Shown here: one piece after another, positions 54,584 to 63,197 of the stretch
Numbering within the stretch: position 1 is the first letter of the stretch
How the letters are laid out: every line of letters begins with the position of its first letter
Assembly: GCF_002077155.1 (NCBI RefSeq)
Contig: NZ_CP015027.1
Span: 2,334,501-2,398,500 of the forward strand
DNA: 64,000 nt
Origin: Sporosarcina sp. P33
GTDB taxonomy: Bacteria > Bacillota > Bacilli > Bacillales_A > Planococcaceae
Direction: 5' to 3'
The notes under the pieces: model-generated
Told to the model about the DNA's origin: nothing
Seen by the model: only the letters and a program-made list of their open reading frames with translations
Databases searched by the model: none
Translations under genes and position numbers: made by a program

Positions 54584-55339
54584 ATGAAAAAGAAAAAAAC
54601 AGTAAAATCAAACAAATCACAGAAGGCTTCTAATGTAACGGAATTAGCTATTGAACCTGAAAAAGTAGTAGACATGCCGATTGAAGCCCCGGTGCAAGAT
54701 GTAAAAGAGACTGCTGTTGAAACACCAGAAACACCAGAAACATCAGAAACACCCATTTTCGAGACCGACCAAACAGCCCAAGCTCAATTGTCAAACGACG
54801 AAAAAGCACCTGAAAACGAGCCGGAAAACTCGTTTTTGGAGGAAGTGACCGGGACTGCTGCCCACAACGAACAAGTGAGCGATCTGCCCGCAAGTTCTGT
54901 CGACCAGTCAACCACTGTAGCGAGTGAAGCATTAGCGATAGAAGGAGTGGCTGAAGCGGATGAAACCGTCTTAAATGGTTACAATCCCATTCCCGTTATC
55001 CATTCAGTTCGTCAAAGAGGACGTGCCATGACAATAGTAAATCATGTGAATGGTTTTCGGACGTCATTTCGTCAAGACATCCTTACTAAGATCGGTTCTC
55101 CCAATCGTGTAAGCGTCGGGGTCAATAAGGAAGAAGGTGTTGTTTACCTGACTGCCGATGAAAACGGTCAAGAGCTAAAAAAATCGGGTAAGGTGACAAA
55201 TGTTCTCTACAATAAGCAGCTCGTTGAAGAAGCTACCGAGGCATTTGGACTAGACTTCTCCAATTGCAGTTCCCTAGGTGTAATGAATGTCGAATACAAG
55301 AAAGTAAACGGCAAAGTCTATGCCTTCATTTCCAAGTAA
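54584..55339 (+). CDS. Hypothetical protein with disordered N-terminal half
   Basis: A protein of 251 residues. The start is Lys-rich (MKKKKTVKSNKSQK), residues 15-125 are acidic with short repeats (ETPETPETSETP), and the last 120 residues form a compact-looking domain (QRGRAMTIVNHVNGFRTSF; NRVSVGVNKEEGVVYLTAD). AGAAGG precedes ATG 54584. Function unknown; gene order suggests a role with the DUF927 ATPase. Confidence 0.6.
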   Translation: MKKKKTVKSNKSQKASNVTELAIEPEKVVDMPIEAPVQDVKETAVETPETPETSETPIFETDQTAQAQLSNDEKAPENEPENSFLEEVTGTAAHNEQVSDLPASSVDQSTTVASEALAIEGVAEADETVLNGYNPIPVIHSVRQRGRAMTIVNHVNGFRTSFRQDILTKIGSPNRVSVGVNKEEGVVYLTADENGQELKKSGKVTNVLYNKQLVEEATEAFGLDFSNCSSLGVMNVEYKKVNGKVYAFISK

Positions 55340-55453
55340 AAGAACCAATAACAAGGGAGGCTGTTTCGGCGATTGACCGTAGCGGCTCCTTCCCAATAAA
55401 ACACAACCACTACTAAATAAAAAGATTACCTAAACGAAAGTGAGTGTCCAAAC

Positions 55454-57172
55454 ATGCAAATGAATAATTACCAGTCACAACCCATTAGTGAAGAAAAATT
55501 GTTGAACAATACAAGATTTGACTACGGCAGCTTTCAGTTAGACCGAACTGGTTTACATGCCTTTAACCGGAAAGAAGATGCGTTCGAGTACGTCTGCGAT
55601 CCACTCTTTGTTGAAAAGCGATTTCAGGACTATCAAAGTGGCACAATGATCATGGTCGTTAAGTTTTGGGTACATGGCGCATTTGTCGCAAAAGAGATTC
55701 CCATGTCACAACTCTCTAATCTTGGAACAATCCTTGCAGAGTAAGGCTTCCCCCTAACTTACTTGCAAGCAAACCGTGTTATTGATTTCATTGTCACTCA
55801 ACAAAAAGAGTCTCCATTAGTTAAGCAGTACGAGGAAGTAGGATTTATGTCTAACCCGCAAGAAGCTACGGGAACAGCTTCACATGTGTTCGGTTTGTCG
55901 GAGCCAATCGGGGCAATTGCTCACCCATTGGAGTGGCAAAAGGAACGCTCGCATTTCAATGTGGAACCGAACGGTGAGTTAGACAAGTGGCTGGACATGG
56001 TACGTACACATGTACTTGGTTATCCGCCTTTAGAGTTTCTATTAGCCGTCGGGTTTTCTTCTGTCCTAGTTGCCTATTTCAAACAATGTGGACGGGATCA
56101 AGATTCTTTGTTCATTGGTCTGACTGGAAAATCAACGACTGGGAAAACGACTGGCAGTAAACTAGCCCTTTCCATTTACGGCTCGCCGGTTAAAGGAAGA
56201 AACAGCCTCTTCCAGTCCTGGAATAGTACCGAGAATGCCCTAGTTCATAAATTAGCGGGAAACCGGGGTGTCGTGTACTTGATGGATGAATTCTCAATGA
56301 GTACGGCACATGACACGACTTCCCTCATTTACCGGGTAGTCGAAGGACGGGATCGTTCCCGATTGAATGATAAATCAGGCTTACAAAAAAGTGGTGAGTG
56401 GGCAACTACTGTCATCACGAATGGCGAAAACAGCATCCTTGAAAAATCGAATCAGAACTTAGGACTGATGGTGCGTTTTCTTGAATTCAATGAAACGAAA
56501 TGGACCAAAAGTGCAGAACATGCAGATGCCCTGAGAGAAGTTGTCGAACAGCATTACGGTCATGCAGGACTTGCCTACGTTCAGTACTTGGCACAAGATT
56601 GGACCATCATCGATACAACGGTCAAAGCATGGCAAGAACAGCTTCTCAACTCTCTGCCGGAGTCCGATGTAAAACAACGAGTTGCTGAAAAGTACGCATT
56701 GATTCTTGCTGCTTTGCAACTTGGCGGCGAAGCATTAGGAATTGATTTCTCGCTGGAAGAAGTGGAGGCATTCATCATCGAGCATGAGAAGAATTTCATT
56801 GCTCACCGAGATAATGCAGAAAGAGTGTACCAGGCGGTCATTGAAGATGTAAGGGCAACCAACTCTCAGTTCATTGTCGATAAGCTGGAACCGAAAGGCG
56901 TAACGTGTAAGGGAATCATTTTCCTGCCAAGCCCTTCCCGCCAAGAGTACATGGTTCATTACTTGCCAAGTGCTTTTGATCAGTTGCTTGCGGATTTGAA
57001 ACTCAGCAACAAACGCACAGTCGTAGATGCCTTGAAGAAGAAATCCTATTTTGAACACGAAAGCGATCGCCAAACCAAACGAGTCAAACTACGAGAAGAA
57101 TCAAAAAAGGAAGCAGTCTACGCTTTCCGTATACCGAAACGCTATCTAGAAGAGTGGATACCGTATCAATAA
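55454..57172 (+). pseudogene. DUF927-type helicase/ATPase gene interrupted by a stop codon
   Basis: Two frames, 55454-55744 and 55763-57172, lie in the same phase and are separated only by TAA 55742-55744 and five further codons. Read through, the join gives LGTILAE-stop-GFPLTYLQANRVIDFIV, which fits the usual DUF927 layout (an N-terminal domain leading into the ATPase). A single base change from TAT or TAC would explain it. Unless the stop is read through, or translation restarts at TTG 55763, the gene is inactive. Confidence 0.7.
55763..57172 (+). CDS. DUF927-like ATPase, C-terminal 469 residues
   Basis: The major part of the interrupted gene. It has Walker A GKSTTGKTTGSKLA, Walker B VVYLMDEFS and a motif NGENSILEKSNQNLG that suggest a ring-forming superfamily 3-like or DUF927 helicase. 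Such proteins are found on plasmids, phages and islands and probably act in replication. The only local start is TTG 55763 with no ribosome binding site, which supports the view that it belongs to the longer broken gene. Confidence 0.65.
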   Translation: MQANRVIDFIVTQQKESPLVKQYEEVGFMSNPQEATGTASHVFGLSEPIGAIAHPLEWQKERSHFNVEPNGELDKWLDMVRTHVLGYPPLEFLLAVGFSSVLVAYFKQCGRDQDSLFIGLTGKSTTGKTTGSKLALSIYGSPVKGRNSLFQSWNSTENALVHKLAGNRGVVYLMDEFSMSTAHDTTSLIYRVVEGRDRSRLNDKSGLQKSGEWATTVITNGENSILEKSNQNLGLMVRFLEFNETKWTKSAEHADALREVVEQHYGHAGLAYVQYLAQDWTIIDTTVKAWQEQLLNSLPESDVKQRVAEKYALILAALQLGGEALGIDFSLEEVEAFIIEHEKNFIAHRDNAERVYQAVIEDVRATNSQFIVDKLEPKGVTCKGIIFLPSPSRQEYMVHYLPSAFDQLLADLKLSNKRTVVDALKKKSYFEHESDRQTKRVKLREESKKEAVYAFRIPKRYLEEWIPYQ

Positions 57173-57205
57173 TGCCGAGTAAGTATATATCATTACTTTG
57201 ATACC

Positions 57206-57240
57206 AAGGCGGTAAGGAGACTTTCATTCCTTACCGCTTT
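57206..57240. terminator. Hairpin between the ATPase and the second recombinase gene
   Basis: AAGGCGGTAAGGA pairs with TCCTTACCGCTTT. Only three T follow on the plus strand, while an A run lies beyond, so it may act better on the minus strand or as a regulatory hairpin before the recombinase gene. Confidence 0.55.
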
Positions 57241-57261
57241 AAAAAAGAGGAGGTCATTCAA

Positions 57262-58179
57262 ATGGTTATTAAAAGCAATACACCACCTGCAGTTGTTCCC
57301 CCGACCTTTACGGTAGGTCAGGGTGAATTCATCGACTTTTTGAAGATAAAGGAAATGAGCATGGAAACCATTCGTGGCTACGAAGTCGACTTGAATCAAT
57401 TTCGCCAATACCTATCAAAAGAAACCAATGCGCCAGTGTTCGTAGATGAAATTACGACAGAAGATTTAGAGGAATACCAACAGTCGATGCAACAAAGAGG
57501 CTTAAAACCCGCGTCTATTAACCGGAAAATGAATGCAGTGTCCAGCTTCTTCAATTACGCGGTAAGAAAGAAGTGGATTGGTCTGAATCCGGCGCAGTAC
57601 GTGGAGCGGGTGAAAGGGAAAAGTGCAGAGCGCTGTTTCCTTAACGCTAAAGAGATTCAGCAAATTGTTGAAGCGATGGAACATCCAATCATTAAGCATT
57701 TAGTCATCATGATGGCTAACACTGGTCTCCGTGTCAGTGAATGCACCAACCTTACCCTACATGACGTGGATTTTGATGAGAAGGTTGTCCGAGTCATCGA
57801 GGGGAAGGGCAAGAAGGATCGTACAGTTCCAATGAATGATTCATTAGTGCAGGTCATGCGGGCGTACTTGAAGAAAATACGCCCAAAGACCAATTCTTTA
57901 AACTTCTTTGCGACAAAGAAGACAGGAGCTATAAGTCAGCAGTACGTAAACCGGGTGCTAAAACAGACCTGTCAAAAGGTCGGCATCCAAAAGGACGTGA
58001 CGAGCCACGTTTTACGTCATTCCTTTGCGAGCCAATTGGTGAAAACGGACACACATGTAGCAATCATTCAGAGATTGCTTGGCCATGCGGATGTTCGGAC
58101 AACTTCCGTGTACTTGCACGCGAACCAAAGTGACTTGAAACAGGCTGTGAATTCAATCGGATTCTTAGATAATGAATAA
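57262..58179 (+). CDS. Tyrosine recombinase/integrase 2
   Basis: A XerC/D-like recombinase of 305 residues, clearly different from the one at 50895. It has an N-terminal SAM-like domain (about 18-105) and catalytic residues Arg157 (TGLRVSEC), Lys in GKGKKDR, His249-x-x-Arg252 (HVLRHSF), His275 (LGHADVRTT) and Tyr284 (VYLHAN). AGAGGAGG precedes ATG 57262. Two recombinases on one island may act as a pair on a split attachment site or control a local inversion. Confidence 0.93.
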   Translation: MVIKSNTPPAVVPPTFTVGQGEFIDFLKIKEMSMETIRGYEVDLNQFRQYLSKETNAPVFVDEITTEDLEEYQQSMQQRGLKPASINRKMNAVSSFFNYAVRKKWIGLNPAQYVERVKGKSAERCFLNAKEIQQIVEAMEHPIIKHLVIMMANTGLRVSECTNLTLHDVDFDEKVVRVIEGKGKKDRTVPMNDSLVQVMRAYLKKIRPKTNSLNFFATKKTGAISQQYVNRVLKQTCQKVGIQKDVTSHVLRHSFASQLVKTDTHVAIIQRLLGHADVRTTSVYLHANQSDLKQAVNSIGFLDNE

Positions 58180-58193
58180 GGGAGATGAATGAG

Positions 58194-58916
58194 ATGGATG
58201 AAATCATGAAGGACGAAAAGGTGCAGCAAGTGTTAACGATGTTGGCAGATGGCAAAAGCCGTGAGGAGGTAGGTGAGTACTACGGGCAGAACTTCAGTTC
58301 AGTGGACATGTACATGCGTAGGAGGGGTTTCCGGTGGGATAAAGAGAATGCCACATTTGTCTTAAAGGAAAAGGAATCATCCACATCCCTCAGCCAAAAA
58401 GTTAAAACCCTGAATACCAAAGCGGCGCAAATCATTCGCATGTTAGATGTGAAGCATCCGAACATTCGCCAAGTCGCTTCCAAGCAAGGATTTGAGTCAG
58501 TTGAGGCAATGGGAGAGTACATGAAATCGCAAGGGTACATCTGGGATCATGAAATTGAGAATTACTGTGAAGATCCGGCGTCCAATAAAGGGGCAGGTTC
58601 ATCTTCTGCTGCCCTCCTCATTCCGTCGGGCAGTACCGGGCCTTTGGATGAAAGCAATTTACTTCCCTTTCTACTAGCCCACCAAGAGCGGCTGATGGAT
58701 TTGTTGCAATCAGGGCATGATGGAAAAGTTCCGACCTATACCTTTAAAGGAACAAAGGTTCAGAAGACATTGGGGATTGCGTCAAGTGTCGATACGTTGA
58801 TGAGTGATTACAGCAAGGAGTTTAATATCACTCAGCGGGCAATTCTTGAAACAGCACTTGCGGAGTTCTTCCAAAAGTACGGGTATGATGAACAGCTTCA
58901 ACAGGTCATTACGTAA
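58194..58916 (+). CDS. Putative DNA-binding protein with duplicated N-terminal motif and RHH-like tail
   Basis: A protein of 240 residues. Two related segments of about 45 residues (VQQVLTMLADGKSREEVGEY...GFRWD and AAQIIRMLDVKHPNIRQVAS...GYIWD) look like a repeated helix-turn-helix unit. The C terminus (YSKEFNITQRAILETALAEF) resembles the ribbon-helix-helix of the protein at 50215. ATG 58194 is nine bases after GGGAG; ATG 58185 is too close to it. It follows the recombinase by 14 bp and may be its accessory factor. Confidence 0.6.
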   Translation: MDEIMKDEKVQQVLTMLADGKSREEVGEYYGQNFSSVDMYMRRRGFRWDKENATFVLKEKESSTSLSQKVKTLNTKAAQIIRMLDVKHPNIRQVASKQGFESVEAMGEYMKSQGYIWDHEIENYCEDPASNKGAGSSSAALLIPSGSTGPLDESNLLPFLLAHQERLMDLLQSGHDGKVPTYTFKGTKVQKTLGIASSVDTLMSDYSKEFNITQRAILETALAEFFQKYGYDEQLQQVIT

Positions 58917-58933
58917 CACAATTAGATGAACTG

Positions 58934-58965
58934 GAAGGGCGTGTCTTGGCGGCATGCCTTTTTCA
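58934..58965 (+). terminator. Terminator after the DNA-binding gene
   Basis: AGGGCGTG pairs with CATGCCTT and a T run follows, 18 bp past the stop. Confidence 0.75.
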
Positions 58966-59013
58966 TTTCCCGGACGTTCCGTTTGCTGAACCCGGTGCGA
59001 TCCCACACGTACC

Positions 59014-59042
59014 AAGGGATTCCCGGAATCCCGGCTTTTTTT
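59014..59042 (+). terminator. Second palindromic terminator
   Basis: GGGATTC-CCG-GAATCCC is followed by CGGC and seven T. It doubles the preceding terminator and insulates the Rpn gene. Confidence 0.85.
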
Positions 59043-59085
59043 AGACAACTTCCCTTTACGGAAAATCGCTCGAGTAGTCGGGATA

Positions 59086-59094
59086 TGGTATAAT
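59086..59094 (+). promoter_or_regulatory. Extended -10 promoter of the Rpn gene
   Basis: TGGTATAAT is an ideal extended -10 box 27 bp before the ATG. No good -35 element is visible. Confidence 0.55.
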
Positions 59095-59121
59095 TAGTAA
59101 TACACAACGAGGTGAAAAACC

Positions 59122-60054
59122 ATGAATCGTAAGGCGTTACGAAGAATTCCTTTGACCGACTTTATGGATCTAACTGTTGATTACGCATTTAAACAAATGT
59201 TTGGAAGCGAGAAGAATAAACAGATTACCATTGTATTTCTAAATGCCATTTTACAACGCACAGGCAGGGATACCATCAAGGAAGTTATATTTGCAAAACA
59301 AGAAACTGGTGGTAAGTACAAGGACGATAAGCAATCGCGATTGGATATTGTGGTAAGGACACAAAGTAATGAATTGATTAATATAGAAGTACAGGTCGCG
59401 AATGATCATTCGATGTTCAAACGCACCCTATTTTACTGGGCTAATCTTTATACAACAGAACTTGAAACAGGACAGGGTTATCATAAGTTAGTGCCAACGA
59501 TTACGATTAACATCTGCAATTTCACCGTCTACGACAAGAACGAATATTATCATAATACCTTTCATTTATACGAAGATTCATCATTGCGCCGATTGGATCG
59601 TGAAGATGATGTGTTAGAGATTCACTTCATCGAATTGAATAAATTCCTTAAGATGTGGGAACGAGATGAATTGAATGCACTGGATGATATTTTAGTCAGA
59701 TGGTTGCTGTTACTCAGCATGGTAGATGCTCGTAAGAACAGGGTATATGATCAGATTTATCAAGAATTGGAGGAGTTAGCGATGAGAGATGACAGCTTAA
59801 TGAATGCTTTTACTGCTTGGGAAGAATTAAGTCAGTCGAAAAAAGACGTTGTAGCCTATCAATCACGCCTGAAATATATCCTCGACGAAGAAGGTAAGCT
59901 GGATGATGTGAAGTACAAAGCGATTAAAGAACGGGATGAGGAAATCATTCGTAACAGTGTAAAAAGTAATATTCCTATCGAAACGATTTCAGCCATAACA
60001 GGTCATTCCGTAGAAAAGCTACATCAGATAATTAAACAGTTAGGATTGGAATAA
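59122..60054 (+). CDS. Rpn-family recombination-promoting nuclease/putative transposase
   Basis: A PD-(D/E)xK nuclease-family protein of 310 residues. DFMDLTVDYAFKQMFGSEKN, the catalytic SRLDIVV...INIEVQVAN (Asp, then Glu-x-Gln) and MFKRTLFYWANLYTTEL are characteristic of the family formerly called PDDEXK_2 or transposase_31. The C-terminal helices (SNIPIETISAITGHSVEKLH) resemble a small DNA-binding helix-turn-helix. GAGGTG precedes ATG 59122. It has its own promoter and stands at the right end of the island. Relatives promote RecA-independent recombination; whether this one acts on the neighbouring duplicated S-layer DNA is unknown. Confidence 0.85.
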   Translation: MNRKALRRIPLTDFMDLTVDYAFKQMFGSEKNKQITIVFLNAILQRTGRDTIKEVIFAKQETGGKYKDDKQSRLDIVVRTQSNELINIEVQVANDHSMFKRTLFYWANLYTTELETGQGYHKLVPTITINICNFTVYDKNEYYHNTFHLYEDSSLRRLDREDDVLEIHFIELNKFLKMWERDELNALDDILVRWLLLLSMVDARKNRVYDQIYQELEELAMRDDSLMNAFTAWEELSQSKKDVVAYQSRLKYILDEEGKLDDVKYKAIKERDEEIIRNSVKSNIPIETISAITGHSVEKLHQIIKQLGLE

Positions 60055-60446
60055 CGACTGAGGTGCATCTTCTTAGGAGATGTGCCTCCATATTACATAG
60101 AAGAAAATGTATAGGTAAAGTCAGTTACCACTACATTGTATTTTTTACATTTTTTATTTTTCTTATTTTAAGCCTTCGGCTTTGGTTTTCGTAGGTGTCT
60201 TGTCCAGGTTTTTCCGGGTTTTCGGGAACTCCATGGGGCGCATCGAAACGTGTCGGGTTCAGTTGACGGGTTCGCCGGGGAGAAAGTAGACTTTCCCTCT
60301 ACAGATTTTATACTACTTTTTTCTATATTTACGAAAAAACCTATCTATTAAATACATAGCTTATCTCTACCTCGAAATGAGAATTTGGACAAAGTCATGG
60401 GCCCCATGGAATTGTGAGTCTACAAAAATAGGATGAAAGCTGGTTA
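60055..60446. other. Gene-free right end of the island
   Basis: No gene. It holds a hairpin just after the Rpn gene (GAGGTGCAT/ATGTGCCTC), a small AAGCC-TTCG-GGCTT-like stem at 60171-60190, and a 12-bp inverted repeat CCATGGGGCGCA (60231-60242) / TGGGCCCCATGG (60398-60409) with one mismatch. Homology to the S-layer unit begins abruptly at GCGATTACC (about 60447), so a recombination junction lies here. Confidence 0.55.
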
Positions 60447-60450
60447 AGGT

Positions 60451-62493
60451 TTGGCGATTACCACTACTGCAGTAGACGTAGCAATCACCGCTCCTGAAGA
60501 GGATGTTCTTGGTGCTACTGTTGAAGTTAAAGATGGTTCAGGTAATGTTGTAGAAGTGAACCCTGTAGATATTTCTGCTGGGGATACTGTTGCATCATTT
60601 ACTTTCAAAACTGCTGTTGATGCAGACGCTCTTGTAGGCGTTTGGACAGTTGATGGTAAAGAGTATAACTTTGATGCAATTAACCTACTTACAGACATTA
60701 CTGAAGCCGCTACAGCAAATCCATTTAATGAATTAGCACTTTACAATGCTTTAGAGGCTGCTGGCATCAAAAATGTTGATGATAACAGACTTCAAGCATA
60801 TGCGGATGCAATTGTTGATGCTTCTCCAGAGGTGTTAGCAGATGTTCAAAAAGCTGTTGATGCCGTTAACAAAAATGCTACTGAAACAGCTGATCAAGCC
60901 GCAGCAGTAAAAGCTGTTAAAGAAGCAACAAACCAAATTCAATTATTGAATGCTTTGAAAGCTAACTTTGAGCGTGTAAATGATAGCTGGATTGCTGCAT
61001 ATGCAGGCGGTAAAGTTGGGGATGCGGTTGTTAACCCTGGAGAGGAAGCAACCAAAGGAAGTAAAGCTGGTTTTATTATTGCTGATACAGATAAAACTAC
61101 TGCAAATTTAGCAGTAGATGTGTACGGCGAAAACGCTGCTGGATCTGCTTCATTTGATAACTATGACTTCGATGGTATCCAAGAAATTCTTGATACTATA
61201 AACGAAGCTCAAGTAGCTGCTGCATACGATAAAGCTTTCAAATCTTTGAAAACTGCTGATGTAAATGCAGCTCGCGCTCTTGCGAACCAATACTTAACGA
61301 CTGCAGAAGAAGAAGGCGATCATGATGCTAAAGCATACGCTAACGATTCTTTAGATGTCCTTGAAGCTCTAATCCGTGTTAATGCCGCTACAACTAATAA
61401 CACTCTTAAGAGTGCATTGGTTGCGCTTGACAACCTAGAGACTGCTCTTGTTGAGAAATACAAAAATAACGTTCACGTTCCAGCTGTTGCTGATGATTTC
61501 GAAATTAAAAACGTGAATGATAACTTATTAGCTGAATACCGTAAAGCAATTGCTGACAAAGAAGTGAAAGATAAAAATCAGCGTGGCGATATTGATGCAA
61601 TCATTAAACAAGTAAATCAAGATGCAGTTGACAGTGCAATTATAGCTGTTAATAATGCGGAAGGCGAAGAAGCTGTTCTTAAAGCTCTTAAAGCTTATCC
61701 TGGTCTGAAAAATGTTGCAGATGTTAATAAAGATCAATATGTAAAAGATATTGGTAAAGGTAAAACTGCTGTTACTAAAGACGGTACTACAAACCAAATT
61801 CAAACAAGAGTTAATACTTCTAACGTAAATGCAGTTAAACCAACCAATGCAAAAGTCTCTAACATTATTGCAAAACTCAACGTTCTTGAAATTAAAAATG
61901 TAGTTCCAGCAAATGCGGCTGCTTATATTGCTGACGCTGCTACTACTAAACTTGCTTCTGCAAGTTCAGTGGAAAATGTTCAAGATGCAGTTAATGCTAT
62001 CAATAAGTTAGTTACTGAAAACTCATCTGTTGATGAAATCAACGCTGCTACAACTGCTACAGAAGTTAAAGCCGCTCTGGACAAGTTAGCAATCGCTGAT
62101 TATGTAAACGTCCCGTCTGCTGATAAATTATATGTAGCGGAAAAGGTACTTAAAGCTCGTGATTCTGAAGAAAACAAAAAGTTTGCTGACAAAACTAGAT
62201 TGACTACAGTCTTAGGAACAACTTCTACTAGTGGAATCCTTAATGCTTATGCGGGTGAAATTGCTAAGTATACTTTCACAAACTTAGATAATAACATTAA
62301 CAAGACAGTGGGCTTGTTAGAAGGCCTTGATTATGCAGCGTTTGATAATCTTTCTGCTGGTAAAAAAGCTGAAGTTGCAGAAGCATTCATTGCAAACTAT
62401 CCACAAACTGAAGCTGGTGCTCCAGTAAACTACACAACACTTGCTGCAGTAAAAGCAGGCGTTGACAAAGCAATCACAGCAGTAGTCGAATAA
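60451..62493 (+). pseudogene. 5'-truncated S-layer-like gene, 5' exon of unit B
   Basis: An open frame of 680 codons homologous to residues of about 134-745 of the gene at 43355, starting in the Big-like domain (GVWTVDGKEYNFDAINLLTD) and ending AVVE at TAA 62491-62493. The signal peptide and first 130 residues are missing, and TTG 60451 has only a poor start context. The helical repeats (NQIQLLNALKANF; NNTLKSALVALDNLETALVEKY) match those of unit A. It looks like a silent cassette or a gene beheaded by the island, not a gene exporting its own product. Its 3' end meets a second group II intron exactly as in unit A. Confidence 0.75.
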
Positions 62494-63197
62494 TAAAATT
62501 GCGAAACGTTACTCTATAAATCTATGAAAACAGTAGATGAAATGGGTGAAGAATTGTCCTCGTATCTTTTGAAAGGTGCGGGGCCTTTCTTTAACTATAC
62601 ACTGTCAAATGATGGGTGAAACACCTATCCTATGTAATAGCCTAATGTACATAGAGCTTAATCCTCCTGCATGCCAAATGGTTTACTCACCAGATGGCAT
62701 GAAGCCAGGTGAAGTCGTAATACGTGAGAGTCGTATGCGGGGCTCCTTAAAAGATGACTATGGTTAAGCAATGAATCCATGAAGTAAAGCTGCATGAGTT
62801 AATGGCTGATCTACAAAGAACCTTCGGCTGGTCAGTCATCTGTCTGCTTGGAATAGCAGAGCGGGAATCGGAACAATTCAGGCTATTAAACCGGTTCTTC
62901 TCATGTTGTATAGTGGAGGCCTACGGTCATCAAAACAAGGGATGACAGGTATGGAACGTTTGAGGGCCTTGATGAAGAGGAGGAGTAACTCCAGGGAGGC
63001 ATCAGGGAAGTCAGCGGGTTCGTAGTAGTGTCGATCGCCAGCCGTTTGCATCTGTATGGTAACATGCGGAGAGGGAAAAACTGGCGGGAGCGAAGGAACC
63101 CAGTCGGTAGTAAATCTATCGATGGAACGCCGTATGCGGTGAAAGCTGCACGTACGGTGTAGACCGGTCGAAATCCATGGCAGGATAGACACGGAAT
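62491..63197 (+). ncRNA. ORF-less group II intron B
   Basis: About 707 nt and highly similar to intron A (45590-46295). Domain V is at 63127-63160 with CTGC in place of CCGC, a change that keeps pairing through a G-T wobble. The 5' motif TTGCG is at 62499-62503, again 8 nt after exon GTCGAA. EBS1 candidate TTCGGC is at 62823-62828 in the CTGATC/GGTCAG-closed loop. The main difference lies near 62555-62590, in a peripheral hairpin. The inferred 3' end is GGAAT (63197). No reverse transcriptase is encoded. Confidence 0.85.

Noticed and set aside
49100-60446. Prophage
   Set aside because: No capsid, terminase, portal, tail or lysis genes are present.
60055-60450. A third group II intron end that could supply a 5' exon to unit B
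   Set aside because: No domain V-like hairpin is present in this gap.
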